Below, one piece after another: positions 39,158 to 48,203 of a stretch of 64,000 nucleotides of DNA. Source of the DNA: Pseudobdellovibrionaceae bacterium (GTDB lineage Bacteria; Bdellovibrionota; Bdellovibrionia; Bdellovibrionales; Bdellovibrionaceae); NCBI GenBank assembly GCA_019637875.1, contig JAHBUW010000006.1, forward strand, positions 1 to 64,000. The letters are read 5' to 3'. A model generated the notes under the pieces. The model was not told where the DNA came from, did no database searches, and saw only the letters and a program-made list of their open reading frames with translations. Position numbers and translations under genes: made by a program. Numbering within the stretch: position 1 is the stretch's first letter; each line of letters opens with the position of its first letter.

Positions 39158-40075
39158 GTGTCGATTCTGAAAAAGGCAACGACGGGCACACTGCCGAAGG
39201 CTCAGGTTTATACAATCTACGGACCGAACGGTGTCGGTAAAACCACACTCGCGTCTCGCTTCCCTAACCCCGTGATGTTCGATCTTGAAGATGGCAGTCA
39301 ATCTGTCGGTCACAAGGACTTTTTGCGTATCGCGAAGAAAGAAATTCCTGGTCTCGATGAATACATGCTTGCCTTGAACGACATCTGGAAAGATCCGGCT
39401 GATCGCAAAACGCTCATCACAGATTCTGTCGAGGCGCTCGAATCCCTTATTCACAAGTCTCTCTGCAAAGAGCAAGGCGTCGAATCGATTGAAGATATTC
39501 CGTATGGAAGAGGTAACGTCTACGCGCGCGAAAAGATGGAGGCAATCATGCGCCTTTATCACCGAATTCGTGATGACCGCGGCCTCACAGTGATTCTTGT
39601 TGGTCATTCGATCGTCAAATCATTCACCGACCCTAAGGCGAACCAGACCTACGATCGTTACATCATGCGCGCAAACGACAAGTTCGCATCGATCATTCGA
39701 GATTTGTCAGATGGCGTTTTCTTCGTGAACCATAAGGTCATCACCGAGAAAGGCCAGAACCCTGCGAAGGCAAAAGCGTTCTCGACCGGAGACCGCGTGA
39801 TTCACACGGTGTGGTCGCATGCCTACGATGCGAAGTCTCGCTACGCACTTCCCGCTGAAATTAATTTTTCTTTAGTTTCCGTAGAAAAGGCCGTGTCGGA
39901 ACTCATTCCTAAATCGGGCGAAGATCTAGTTCATCAGATCAATCAATTAAAGTCTCGTGTAGCCGATCAAGATCTCGTTCAGAAGATCGACAAGGCGATC
40001 ACCGAGGCTGGCAAAGATGACGAAAAATTAAAAGTTATTAAGTCTCGACTCATGGAACTGACACAGACGCTCTAG
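39158..40075 (+). CDS. Sak4-type AAA/RecA-like ATPase
   Basis: A 305-residue protein. Walker A G-P-N-G-V-G-K-T-T-L-A near residues 22-32, Walker B-like hydrophobic strand ending T-L-I-T-D-S-V-E-A (about 86-94), and V-I-L-V-G-H-S-I-V (about 144-152). The pattern and neighbours match phage single-strand annealing/recombination ATPases. GTG 39158 is chosen as the start because AAGGGGG lies just before it and the upstream in-frame extension runs through an operator site. It heads the ATPase/SSB/exonuclease cassette. Confidence 0.75.
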   Translation: MSILKKATTGTLPKAQVYTIYGPNGVGKTTLASRFPNPVMFDLEDGSQSVGHKDFLRIAKKEIPGLDEYMLALNDIWKDPADRKTLITDSVEALESLIHKSLCKEQGVESIEDIPYGRGNVYAREKMEAIMRLYHRIRDDRGLTVILVGHSIVKSFTDPKANQTYDRYIMRANDKFASIIRDLSDGVFFVNHKVITEKGQNPAKAKAFSTGDRVIHTVWSHAYDAKSRYALPAEINFSLVSVEKAVSELIPKSGEDLVHQINQLKSRVADQDLVQKIDKAITEAGKDDEKLKVIKSRLMELTQTL

Positions 40076-40087
40076 GAGGAGCACGAC

Positions 40088-40531
40088 ATGAAACCTGGAA
40101 AGTACATCGCGAAGGTTTACGAAGCGAACGTCTCGAAAACAAAGGCCGGAGACCCGCGTCCTTACATCATCTTCCGCACGGAAGCTGGTGAAGACTATCA
40201 GATGGGCTTCTCGCTCAAGACTGAAAAAGGTCAAGAGATCGCGATGAAACACGCGCTGATGATCGGCTATGACGGCGCACGCGGCTGGGCTGGGTTCAGC
40301 ACTCTCGCGGTCGACACGAAGAAAGACTGGGAGATCGACGTTCGCGAGCGTTCACACGACGGGAAGAAGTATCTCGAAGTGAAGTACGTGAACAACCCCC
40401 GCAAGGCGAACGTCATGAGCTCGGACGAGATCGCGGTGATGACTGCGGGCTCGGCTGACAAATTTGCTGCTTACCGCATTCAAAACAACATCACGGTTAG
40501 TAAACCTTCGTCGGACGACATTCCGTTCTAA
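40088..40531 (+). CDS. Single-stranded DNA-binding-like protein
   Basis: A 147-residue protein with AGGAGGAGC upstream. The body is OB-like in pattern (Y-I-A-K-V-Y-E-A-N-V, P-Y-I-I-F-R-T, W-E-I-D-V-R-E-R). It ends in the acidic tip D-D-I-P-F, the same terminal motif that bacterial SSB proteins use to recruit partners. Its place between a Sak4-type ATPase and a YqaJ exonuclease supports a role in phage recombination or replication. Confidence 0.7.
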   Translation: MKPGKYIAKVYEANVSKTKAGDPRPYIIFRTEAGEDYQMGFSLKTEKGQEIAMKHALMIGYDGARGWAGFSTLAVDTKKDWEIDVRERSHDGKKYLEVKYVNNPRKANVMSSDEIAVMTAGSADKFAAYRIQNNITVSKPSSDDIPF

Positions 40532-40543
40532 GGAGCAGTGAAC

Positions 40544-41452
40544 ATGGAAATCGTCGAACTTGTCCAGAACAGTGAAGAGTGGAAGCGCTTTCGTCTCGGT
40601 AAGATCGGCGGGAGTACAGCTCCTATCATCATGGGTGTCTCGCCCTACATGACTCCTCGCCAGCTCTGGCAGTGCATGCTGGGCCTTCGCGAATGGCCGG
40701 ACTTTAACAATCCGGCAACACGTAGAGGCCACGAGGTCGAGCCCGTCGCACGCGCTCGTTACAACATCAAGTACGAAAGAAACCTTCAGCCTGTGGTCTT
40801 CAAATCTCAGGAGTATCCGTGGGCGATGGCGTCCTTGGACGGGTTTGAGATCGCCGAAGAGCGCATCATCTGGGAATGCAAGGTGGTGGGCCGCGAGGTT
40901 TTCGATCTCGCAAAAACGGGCATCGTTCACGAGCAGTACGTGCCCCAGCTTGAGCATCAGCTTTGGGTCGCAAAGGCCGACGTCGTTCATTTCAACTGCG
41001 TCCTCGCGGAGCAAGACGAGTACGGGAAATGGGCGATCACGGACGAAGCGATTGTGAAGTACCGCTCAAACAAAGCTTATCTTGAAAGACTGATTCAGAC
41101 GGAGACCGAGTTCATGGAACGCATTCAGACACAAACCGAGCCGCCGCTCACAGACCGCGACACGCTTTTACGGACAGAGGCTGACGTCATCGAAGTCTAC
41201 CGCGAGATGCGGGGACTCAAAGAGCAGATCGACGAACTGGAAGCGAAGATCACAAAGCTGAAGGGCGTTCTTGATCCGCTGAAAGCCCGCGCGATTCAGA
41301 TGATGAAGCACAGCCGCGAAGAGTGCCAGGGCCTCACGCTCACAAAGCAAGTGAGCTTTCGCGTGGATGAAACGAAGCTGAAAGACCTGGGCGTCTCGGA
41401 GCAGGCGAAGTCCCCGGTTGTCAGTTACGTGCTTAGAAAGCGAGCAAACTAA
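40544..41452 (+). CDS. YqaJ-type viral exonuclease
   Basis: A 302-residue protein of the lambda-exonuclease/YqaJ family. Near residue 8 is E-E-W-K-R-F-R-L-G-K-I-G-G-S, then R-G-H-E-V-E-P-V-A, catalytic A-S-L-D-G (Asp) with W-E-C-K (Glu-x-Lys) about 15 residues later, and Q-L-E-H-Q-L. The C-terminal third is a coiled coil (L-K-E-Q-I-D-E-L-E-A-K-I). It degrades one strand of dsDNA ends to feed annealing. ATG 40544 is preferred over GTG 40538 for spacing to AAGGAGC. Confidence 0.85.
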   Translation: MEIVELVQNSEEWKRFRLGKIGGSTAPIIMGVSPYMTPRQLWQCMLGLREWPDFNNPATRRGHEVEPVARARYNIKYERNLQPVVFKSQEYPWAMASLDGFEIAEERIIWECKVVGREVFDLAKTGIVHEQYVPQLEHQLWVAKADVVHFNCVLAEQDEYGKWAITDEAIVKYRSNKAYLERLIQTETEFMERIQTQTEPPLTDRDTLLRTEADVIEVYREMRGLKEQIDELEAKITKLKGVLDPLKARAIQMMKHSREECQGLTLTKQVSFRVDETKLKDLGVSEQAKSPVVSYVLRKRAN

Positions 41453-41453
41453 C

Positions 41454-41723
41454 GTGGGCGATCCGATCACGACACACGAAGCGGCGATGAAGTACCGGAC
41501 GACCTCGCGGCGGATCTGCGCGCTTGTGAGGCAGGGACTTGTGACACCGATTCTGGCGCTCGGTTCCAAGCCCTACAAGTTTGACCCAGACCGCTTTGAG
41601 CGCGAGTTACTGGAGGCTGGATCTTTGAAAACAGAATCAGCCGTGAAGACATTGAAGAAACCCAAGCGCTCTCCCGTCCGTAACAGACGGAAAGTGAGAG
41701 AAAGACTATGGGACAAAGAATAA
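41454..41723 (+). CDS. HTH protein, excisionase candidate
   Basis: An 89-residue basic protein from GTG 41454. The N-terminal half reads like a winged HTH of the MerR/excisionase type (T-T-H-E-A-A-M-K-Y-R-T-T-S-R-R-I-C-A-L-V-R-Q-G, in two pieces, then Y-K-F-D-P-D-R-F-E-R-E-L). The basic tail (K-K-P-K-R-S-P-V-R-N-R-R-K) overlaps the integrase start by 16 nt. The position directly before int fits an excisionase that also represses or directs recombination. Confidence 0.6.
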   Translation: MGDPITTHEAAMKYRTTSRRICALVRQGLVTPILALGSKPYKFDPDRFERELLEAGSLKTESAVKTLKKPKRSPVRNRRKVRERLWDKE

Positions 41724-42754
41724 GCAAAGTGACCCGCGCAGACGGAACCACTGGCTACAAGGTCGATGTAACGATCAAGGGCCAGCGCATTCGCCAAGTC
41801 TTTGACAAGGCGGAAGCGGAGAAGCTCGTGCGCGCGGAGAAACAGGAAAAGCTTGAGCGCATGCTGGGTGTGAAAGCCGTTGAGCGTGTTTCGGAAGTGA
41901 AGCTTCGAGACCTGATCCGCGGTTACTGGGACGACGTCGTTTCGAAGCGAGTGTCGTCATGTTCACGCAGGCTTTGCCGCATCAACCTGACGCGGTTCTA
42001 CGACTACGCTCATGGTGAGCGAAGTGTGGTTTACGTCAGCGAAGTGACGACATCTCTCATCTGGGAGTGGCGCGACAAGCTGATCGACGATGGGTTTAAA
42101 CCGTCGACTGTGAACTACAAGATGAACGCCGTGCGCGGAATGTTCACGCGTGAAGTTGAAGCGAAGCGCATGAAGGCTGCTGACAATCCGTTTGACGGAT
42201 ACAGCGACCTTAAAGCCGTCAGTGAAGCGAGGATGCTATGGAAGCCACAATGGGTCGACCTGTTCATCTCGCACGCCCTGGAGCCTATTAGGAGCTTTAT
42301 CGAAGCGCTAGCTGGAACTGGCATGCGTCCGATTGAGCTTTTGAGTGTGACATGGCGGATGGTGGACTTCGACAGCGAGATCTTGACTGTGCGTTGCGGA
42401 AAGAATGCCGGCGAACTCCGGTCGTTCCCGCTGGATCAGCATCTGCGCGAAGTATTCGAGGCCATTAAGCCTGCGAACGCTGGCCTAGATGAGCGGGTTT
42501 GGAAGCTCTCTTACAATCGCATGTGGGAGATCTTCACCGAACTGCGCGACGAACTGGGACTTCCGAAGAAGCTCTCGTTCTATGGGCTCCGTCACACTTT
42601 CGCGACGGACCTCATGCAGGAGAACGTGCAGGTGTTTAAGGTTCAGCAGTTGATGGGGCACAAGAACGTGGCGACCACAATGCGCTACGTCCATGTGCAG
42701 ATGGATGACATGAGAAACGGACTTAAGACGTTACGAGACACAAGGGGTGCGTGA
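41708..42754 (+). CDS. int: Phage integrase, tyrosine recombinase
   Basis: A 348-residue protein. N-terminal arm-binding-like strand region (K-V-T-R-A-D-G-T-T-G-Y-K), a SAM-like core-binding domain (about 65-155) and the catalytic domain with G-T-G-M-R-P-I-E (first Arg), G-L-R-H-T-F (Arg/His pair), M-G-H (His) and T-M-R-Y-V-H (Tyr). It catalyses integration and excision. It is the last phage gene, immediately before the chromosomal boundary, which supports placing the att site in 42755-42892. Confidence 0.93.
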   Translation: MGQRISKVTRADGTTGYKVDVTIKGQRIRQVFDKAEAEKLVRAEKQEKLERMLGVKAVERVSEVKLRDLIRGYWDDVVSKRVSSCSRRLCRINLTRFYDYAHGERSVVYVSEVTTSLIWEWRDKLIDDGFKPSTVNYKMNAVRGMFTREVEAKRMKAADNPFDGYSDLKAVSEARMLWKPQWVDLFISHALEPIRSFIEALAGTGMRPIELLSVTWRMVDFDSEILTVRCGKNAGELRSFPLDQHLREVFEAIKPANAGLDERVWKLSYNRMWEIFTELRDELGLPKKLSFYGLRHTFATDLMQENVQVFKVQQLMGHKNVATTMRYVHVQMDDMRNGLKTLRDTRGA

Positions 42755-42892
42755 AATTTCCTGGCAAATCTTGGCAAATAGAGATGTTGGGAAATTAGAG
42801 AGAGTTGTAAGTGTTTGAAAACTGGCAAGAAATAAAGCTGGTGAAAACGGGCTGGATAATCTAAATAAGATCCTCTGGAGAAAGTACGGATC
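42755..42892. other. Prophage right boundary and probable att region
   Basis: The segment between integrase and the first chromosomal gene is AT-richer than both sides and has three T-G-G-C-A-A units: CTGGCAAATC (42761), TTGGCAAATA (42771) and CTGGCAAG (42822). Short direct repeats next to int are typical integrase arm sites. A core sequence could not be fixed because the other prophage end is not in the window. No match to the left-hand tRNA-like sequence was found here. Confidence 0.5.
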
Positions 42893-44053
42893 ATGTCAGG
42901 CGGCGTCAGACGAGAACGAGAAATCGAGTGCCCTCGGAGCGCCACACAGCTTCGTGACGAATCCGATCTCCGCGAGCTCTTCAATCGAATCAATGTCCCA
43001 GGTGATGTAATCAAATCGAAGTTTCCCGAGTGGGCGACGCTCGAGCGTTTGTGCTTCGAGCTTCTGCCCCACGGGCAGATCTTCCATCTGGGGGAATCGC
43101 GCGCGACGGATGGCCGCGCCTTCCCTTTGATCGCCCTCAGCTTCGGGAGCCAAGATCCCCAAGCGCCGACCCTTCTTCTGAATGGCGGCGCGCACGGCCT
43201 GGAACGTATCGGCTCGCAGGTCGTCCTCGCTTTCCTGACTTCCTTTGGCGAGATGATCCTGTGGGACCGCCTGCTGCGCGAAGCCCTAAAGAACATCCGC
43301 ATCATCTTTCTGCCGATCCTCAACCCCTTGGGCGTGCTGGACCGTCGGCGCGCAAATCCCAACGGCGTCGATCTGATGCGCAACTCGCCGCTCGACAGCC
43401 ACGAAGCCGCCTTCCTGTTGGGCGGTCACCGGATCAGCCCGCGCCTTCCCTGGTACCGCGGCGAAAGCGCCGAACGGCTCGAGCCCGAAACGCAAGCGCT
43501 GCTGAATCTGATGGAAAGCCACATGCTCGAGGCGCCCCGCCTGATCACCATGGATTTTCACTCGGGCTTCGGCGTGAAGGACCAGATCTGGTTTCCGTGG
43601 GCCGGCAAAAAAGAACCCTTCCCGAACCTGGCCGAGATGTACGCGCTGAAAGAAGCGTTTGAACGCACGCATCCGCACCACGTCTACCGGATCGAACCGC
43701 AGAGCTTGAACTACCTCACTCAAGGCGACATCTGGGATCACTTCTACATCAAACACCGCACGCTGCACGAGGGTCGCGGCGTTTACCTGCCGCTCACCAT
43801 GGAGATGGGCTCGTGGGCGTGGGTGAAGAAAAATCCGCTGCAGTTGATGTCGGTGCTGGGTCCCTACAACCCCATGAAGCCCCACCGTCTGAAACGCATC
43901 TTACGTCGTCACAACACGATCTTCGATTTCATGGTGCGCGCGATGGTTTCGCCCGAGGTGTGGATCCCCGCCATCGACGAGCAACGCCAGAAGTACCACG
44001 ACCGCGCGATCAGCGAATGGTACAGCCAACTCGAGAAGGGAAACGCGAAATGA
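42893..44053 (+). CDS. M14-like zinc carboxypeptidase family protein
   Basis: A 386-residue protein. Zinc ligands are suggested by G-G-A-H-G-L-E (His and Glu of HxxE) and D-F-H-S-G-F-G (third His); N-P-N-G-V-D-L-M-R-N matches the substrate-binding segment, and M-E-M-G-S-W carries the expected catalytic Glu. No signal peptide, so probably cytoplasmic, like DUF2817/M14 relatives that trim peptides. As the first gene beyond the prophage, its 5' context may have been changed by the integration. It overlaps the next gene by ATGA. Confidence 0.75.
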   Translation: MSGGVRREREIECPRSATQLRDESDLRELFNRINVPGDVIKSKFPEWATLERLCFELLPHGQIFHLGESRATDGRAFPLIALSFGSQDPQAPTLLLNGGAHGLERIGSQVVLAFLTSFGEMILWDRLLREALKNIRIIFLPILNPLGVLDRRRANPNGVDLMRNSPLDSHEAAFLLGGHRISPRLPWYRGESAERLEPETQALLNLMESHMLEAPRLITMDFHSGFGVKDQIWFPWAGKKEPFPNLAEMYALKEAFERTHPHHVYRIEPQSLNYLTQGDIWDHFYIKHRTLHEGRGVYLPLTMEMGSWAWVKKNPLQLMSVLGPYNPMKPHRLKRILRRHNTIFDFMVRAMVSPEVWIPAIDEQRQKYHDRAISEWYSQLEKGNAK

Positions 44054-44826
44054 GCGTCAAACCCCGTCGCTGGATTTTACTACGTGGACTGGGCCGACAC
44101 GCCGGACACTGGGGCGAGTTCCTGGCGCGGTTTAAAAAGGCGTTCCCGAATGACGACGTCGAAACCTTGGACCTTGCCGGCAACGGCACCGAAGCCGACC
44201 GCACAAGCTTCCGGACCATCGAAGAGAACGTCGCGGATCTGCGCGCGCGTTCGAAACTTCTGAAAAAGGGACCCGTTTCGATCCTGGCGGTCTCGATGGG
44301 CGCGATGGTCGCCGTCGCCTGGGCCGATCAACATCCCGGCGAAACGCGCGAACTCGTTTTGATCAACACCAGCGACAGCCGTGAATCCTACTTCTTCGAG
44401 CGCCTGCGCCCGCGGAACTATCTGCCCATCTTGAAGCTCTTCAAGCAGCGGGGCGATTTGATGTTCCGCGAACGCACGCTTTTACAAATGACGGCCGGGG
44501 AGCTTCCGCACCTTGAGCGTATCGCCGAAAAACAGTCCGAACTCCCCGCGACGACGCCCGAAAACTTCCTGCGCCAGCTCTGGGCTTCTAGCCGTTACAG
44601 CTTCCCCAAATCCCAACCCATCCGCCGCATCCAATTTTTGGTGGCCGACGGCGACTCTTTGGTCCATCCGAACTGCACCAAAAGATTGGCCGTGAAGTGG
44701 AATGCGCCCCTTGCGGCCCACCCCCGGGCCGATCACGATCTCACTTTGATCGACCCCGACTGGGTGATCGGACGCGTTCGTCACTTTACGGGAAAATCCG
44801 AGATCCAGAACGAGACGAATTCTTGA
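44050..44826 (+). CDS. Alpha/beta hydrolase
   Basis: A 258-residue protein. Oxyanion region L-L-R-G-L-G-R-H-A-G-H-W near residue 10, nucleophile elbow A-V-S-M-G-A-M (S about 81), D-G-D near 205 and a C-terminal H-D-L (His). It lacks a signal peptide. ATG 44050 overlaps the previous stop by 4 nt, so the peptidase and hydrolase are co-translated and perhaps act in one degradation pathway. Substrate unknown. Confidence 0.72.
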   Translation: MSVKPRRWILLRGLGRHAGHWGEFLARFKKAFPNDDVETLDLAGNGTEADRTSFRTIEENVADLRARSKLLKKGPVSILAVSMGAMVAVAWADQHPGETRELVLINTSDSRESYFFERLRPRNYLPILKLFKQRGDLMFRERTLLQMTAGELPHLERIAEKQSELPATTPENFLRQLWASSRYSFPKSQPIRRIQFLVADGDSLVHPNCTKRLAVKWNAPLAAHPRADHDLTLIDPDWVIGRVRHFTGKSEIQNETNS

Positions 44827-44898
44827 AGACGGCATCCTGATTCGAGAATCGGCGGCGCAGGGTTAGGCCCCGCGATTCGACTCAGGTATTCTGGTTTC

Positions 44899-46578
44899 AT
44901 GAAACCGCTTCACAGATTTTTCATCGTCCTGGGTTTCCTATTCCTGTCTATGGAAATCGCGATCGCCAAGAACATGAGCGAGAGCGAAATCTATCAACGC
45001 TGCCATTTGAGACTCGCGAGACAGCTCCCGCCCGCCGACGACAAGATCGCGGCCGACGTGCGCGCCGGTCGTCGCAAGGCCGCCGACGCCTGCTTGGCGC
45101 TTCTGCGTTTGGCGAATTTCGACGCTTCGGGAAAGCTCGCGAATTTCGAGGATCCCCGGGCGCGCATGATCGTGAAGACCATGCACGACTTCCACCGCAC
45201 CTATTTTCAGTCACGCAAAAACGAAGTCCTCTTAAGCGGTAGCTACCTCGTTCGCGACGGCGAAGAGGCGCCGCTTTACCTGACCCGCGCGCTCTTCCAG
45301 CCGAAGACCGCGTTCTCTTCGGTCGTCACCTTGAATCACGGCCTGACCGGCATTCGCGCCCGCGCGAAAGATCGCCCCATGGGCGCGATGAGCGAGTTCA
45401 CCAGTAACCCCATCGCCCGCTACGGCACGACCCACCAACGTTACGGCGACCGGAACCTGAGCGTCTCGTACCCGTTCCGCGCTTACGTGGAAGGAACGAT
45501 CGGTCTGTCGCTCGCGCTGCCCGATCCCGGCCCCGTGGGCGCGACCGGCATGACCGGCTCCACCGGGATGACGGGTTCCACCGGAGCCACGGGTTCGACC
45601 GGAAGCACCGGCCTGACGGGCCCCACGGTCACGCCGACGCCGCAAATCGTTTTGATCGATCCGCCCCCGGGCCACGTCTTTAAAGGAAATGGAACCTTCG
45701 GCGCGGTCGTCGAAAATTCCGTCGAGATCTCGAAGATCGTCGACTTCGGACAGCTCGTCGGCGTCGAAGCCGCGAAAGAACTGATCCTGCCGAACTTTTT
45801 CCCGCTGACGCCCAACGCGGTCATGCGCTCGGCCGTGGCCACGAAGGCGGCTCGTTTCGATGGAAACGCGCACTTCGGCGGCGGCATCGTGGGCTCGCAG
45901 AACTTCATCGCCAACAATTCGAATTTGATCACGAACCAACTGACGAACGGCGTGGGGCTCATCAACCGCCGCCTCAGCAACCGCATCTACGAGGATCTGC
46001 TCTGTCACCAGATGCCGTCCTTGTTCGCCGAAGACGTCGCGAGCGAAGTCGACCCCAAGTCGCCGCACCCCTTCCAGAACGGGGCCAGCTGCATGCAGTG
46101 CCACTCGTCCATCGACCCGTTGGCGTACAGCTTCCGCAACATCACCATCTACCGTACGACCATGACCGATAACTTCCTGGGTTTCCCGGTGACCGGCGTG
46201 CACGAACTTCCCGTCGTGGCGAATGCGAATCTGTTCGCGGCGACGCCGCCCACCGGACGCCTGATGTACCGCCGCCTTCTCGACGGCGGCTTGCAAAAGC
46301 GCGACGTCGCTTCGATCGCGCAGGTCGGCCAAGCGCTCGCGTCCGAACGCGATCTGTATCTGTGCGCGGCGAAGAAGTACTACAACTTCTTCACCGGCGT
46401 GAACGTGAACCTGGTCCGCCAAGCCGAAACCGAAGTCGAGCGCAAACACCAAGACGCCGTGCTTGAACTCGCCAAGGGCCTGCAGAAAACCCAAAGCCTG
46501 GAAACGATGATCGGCGATATCTTCGCGAGCGACGTTTTCCAGACCCGTAACCTCAAGTCCGTGGAGGCCCAACCGTGA
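44899..46578 (+). CDS. Exported CxxCH (cytochrome-like) protein with collagen-like tract
   Basis: A 559-residue protein with a signal peptide (K-P-L-H-R-F-F-I-V-L-G-F-L-F-L-S, cut near A-I-A-K). A collagen-like G-x-T tract (about residues 214-243, repeats such as G-A-T-G-M-T-G-S-T-G) is followed by the C-terminal domain with C-M-Q-C-H-S-S-I-D-P-L-A (about 405-416), the haem-type motif found in DUF1588/DUF1592-like proteins that accompany DUF1501 proteins. It is the first gene of a five-gene envelope operon and overlaps the next gene by 4 nt. The substrate is unknown. Confidence 0.65.
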   Translation: MKPLHRFFIVLGFLFLSMEIAIAKNMSESEIYQRCHLRLARQLPPADDKIAADVRAGRRKAADACLALLRLANFDASGKLANFEDPRARMIVKTMHDFHRTYFQSRKNEVLLSGSYLVRDGEEAPLYLTRALFQPKTAFSSVVTLNHGLTGIRARAKDRPMGAMSEFTSNPIARYGTTHQRYGDRNLSVSYPFRAYVEGTIGLSLALPDPGPVGATGMTGSTGMTGSTGATGSTGSTGLTGPTVTPTPQIVLIDPPPGHVFKGNGTFGAVVENSVEISKIVDFGQLVGVEAAKELILPNFFPLTPNAVMRSAVATKAARFDGNAHFGGGIVGSQNFIANNSNLITNQLTNGVGLINRRLSNRIYEDLLCHQMPSLFAEDVASEVDPKSPHPFQNGASCMQCHSSIDPLAYSFRNITIYRTTMTDNFLGFPVTGVHELPVVANANLFAATPPTGRLMYRRLLDGGLQKRDVASIAQVGQALASERDLYLCAAKKYYNFFTGVNVNLVRQAETEVERKHQDAVLELAKGLQKTQSLETMIGDIFASDVFQTRNLKSVEAQP

Positions 46579-48203
46579 AACGCGACATCAGCCGCCGCCA
46601 CTTCCTCAGTATTTTCGGTAAAGCCGCCGTCTTCGCCCCGATGGGCTCGGTGATGTACGATACGCTGCTCGGCCAGGTGCTGAACCGCGCCGCCGCGGCC
46701 ACCGGAAATCCGGCGCTCAATCCGAATCTTTATCTGCATATGTCCTTCGCTTCGGCCCCGCCGCGCTGGTATTTCGATCTGCCGCTCGCGCCCATGGGTC
46801 TGCACGCCGACACCTTCGCGGCCGGCGGTTTCGGTACGCTCTACACCGGCACGGGCGCGGACCCGAGCGTCGGCTACGTGACTGCGCCGCAAAAGCTCGG
46901 GGGCGAGACCGTGCAGCTCCCCCCGCTTTGGAATATGGCGCCCGCGGGTCAGGACTTCCGCAAACTGCTGGACCATACGCTGTTCATCCGCGGCATGGAC
47001 ATGGAGATCAACAGTCACCAGCTGTCCAACGCCCGCCAGGTCGCGCCCATCGTGAACGGCATGAGCGTCTCGGGCATGCTCGCCGACGTTTCGAATCTGC
47101 CGATCCCTTCGATCTCGGGACCCGAGGTCGAATCCGTCCGTGCCTTCCGCACGAAAAAAGGTCTTTCGTATTCGCGCATCGACTACACCTCGAACGCGAC
47201 CGTGAACCCGATCGTCACGCTGCTGAAATCCTTCCGCGGCGAGCACCTGGGGCGCGCGACCCACAACGCGCGCAACATCGCCTTGCAACACCAGGCGCTG
47301 AAAGAGTTCGACAAATACGCCGAAGCCCACGGCATCACCGAATCGGCCCTTTCCAATATGTACGAAGCCGCGAACACGCTGGTCGAAGGCGGCATCTTCA
47401 ACGAGGCGAACCGCTGGGCCGCGGTTCAGAAGAAATACGCCGACCTGTGCACCGCCGCGCTGAACCCCGCGCTGGGCTCGATCGCGGGGTTGAACGACCG
47501 CGCGATCCCGACGATCGCCGGCGACGCGCGTTTCCGTTTCGCGCAAACCAATCAGATCAACACCTCGGACCTCCGCCGCATGATCGACCCTTCGACCCGC
47601 ATCGCGCAGATGGCCGAAAATTTCGCCATCGCCGAGATGCTGCTCGGTCGCGTGACTTCGACGATGACCCTGCAGTTCAGCAATATGTCGAACCTTCTGC
47701 ACGACGGTGGACGCTTCGCGCTCACGCACGATCAGCACTTCGTCGGCGCGCCGGTTTCGGTCATCGCGACGACGCTGTTTTACCGCGCGTTTCTGTCGTG
47801 CATGTCGGAGCTCGTCGCGTACCTCAAAGAAGCGAAGATGTTCGACCGCACGGTCATCCACATGGGCTCGGAGTTCAACCGCAGCCCCCGCATCGATGCT
47901 TCGGGCTCGGACCACGGCGTTTCGGGAAGCGGCTGCTCGATCATCTCGGGCATGCTCGCCGAAGGCGGCATCGTCGGCAACATCGCGGTCAACAAATCGA
48001 CGACCTCGAATTACAAAGGCACTTGGGGAATCGCGACCGACTTCGACATGGAAGGCATGAAACGCCCGATCCAAGTCAACGACGTCGCGCTGACCCTGAC
48101 CTCGATGCTGGGCGTGGACAACGTCGTCACCAATGGACGTTCCGTGCTGCAACCGAAAAACGGCAAATGGGTGCTCAAGAAAAAAGAGGCCAACAATGTC
48201 TAA
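46575..48203 (+). CDS. Tat-exported DUF1501-like protein
   Basis: A 542-residue protein with a twin-arginine-type start, S-R-R-H-F-L-S-I-F-G-K-A-A. The C-terminal third holds G-S-E-F-N-R-S-P-R-I and a later S-D-H-G, the same layout as the G-E-F-G-R-T-P-R and D-H motifs of DUF1501 proteins, which have an alkaline-phosphatase-like fold. Such proteins usually occur in pairs with CxxCH proteins like the one upstream. Function in this lineage is unknown. It overlaps the next gene by 8 nt. Confidence 0.7.
   Translation: MKRDISRRHFLSIFGKAAVFAPMGSVMYDTLLGQVLNRAAAATGNPALNPNLYLHMSFASAPPRWYFDLPLAPMGLHADTFAAGGFGTLYTGTGADPSVGYVTAPQKLGGETVQLPPLWNMAPAGQDFRKLLDHTLFIRGMDMEINSHQLSNARQVAPIVNGMSVSGMLADVSNLPIPSISGPEVESVRAFRTKKGLSYSRIDYTSNATVNPIVTLLKSFRGEHLGRATHNARNIALQHQALKEFDKYAEAHGITESALSNMYEAANTLVEGGIFNEANRWAAVQKKYADLCTAALNPALGSIAGLNDRAIPTIAGDARFRFAQTNQINTSDLRRMIDPSTRIAQMAENFAIAEMLLGRVTSTMTLQFSNMSNLLHDGGRFALTHDQHFVGAPVSVIATTLFYRAFLSCMSELVAYLKEAKMFDRTVIHMGSEFNRSPRIDASGSDHGVSGSGCSIISGMLAEGGIVGNIAVNKSTTSNYKGTWGIATDFDMEGMKRPIQVNDVALTLTSMLGVDNVVTNGRSVLQPKNGKWVLKKKEANNV

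Larger units (their letters stand above)
1..42830. mobile_element. Prophage, left end outside window
   Basis: A continuous run of phage genes: terminase, portal, scaffold, capsid, tail fibre, nozzle, lysis enzymes, repressor, recombination cassette and integrase. Early and regulatory genes lie mainly on the + strand and late genes on the - strand. The portal/scaffold/capsid/adaptor/nozzle set with no tape-measure or sheath gene suggests a short-tailed virion. The right boundary is set between the integrase stop (42754) and the first chromosomal gene (42893). The exact att site was not identified because the other copy is outside the window. All major structural genes are open, so the element may be intact. 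The lower GC of the block compared with the chromosome on its right fits transfer. Confidence 0.9.

Noticed and set aside
45232-46572. 446-residue - strand frame opposite the CxxCH protein
   Set aside because: Antisense shadow; the repetitive G-A-S-G-R-T part is the reverse reading of the collagen-like tract.
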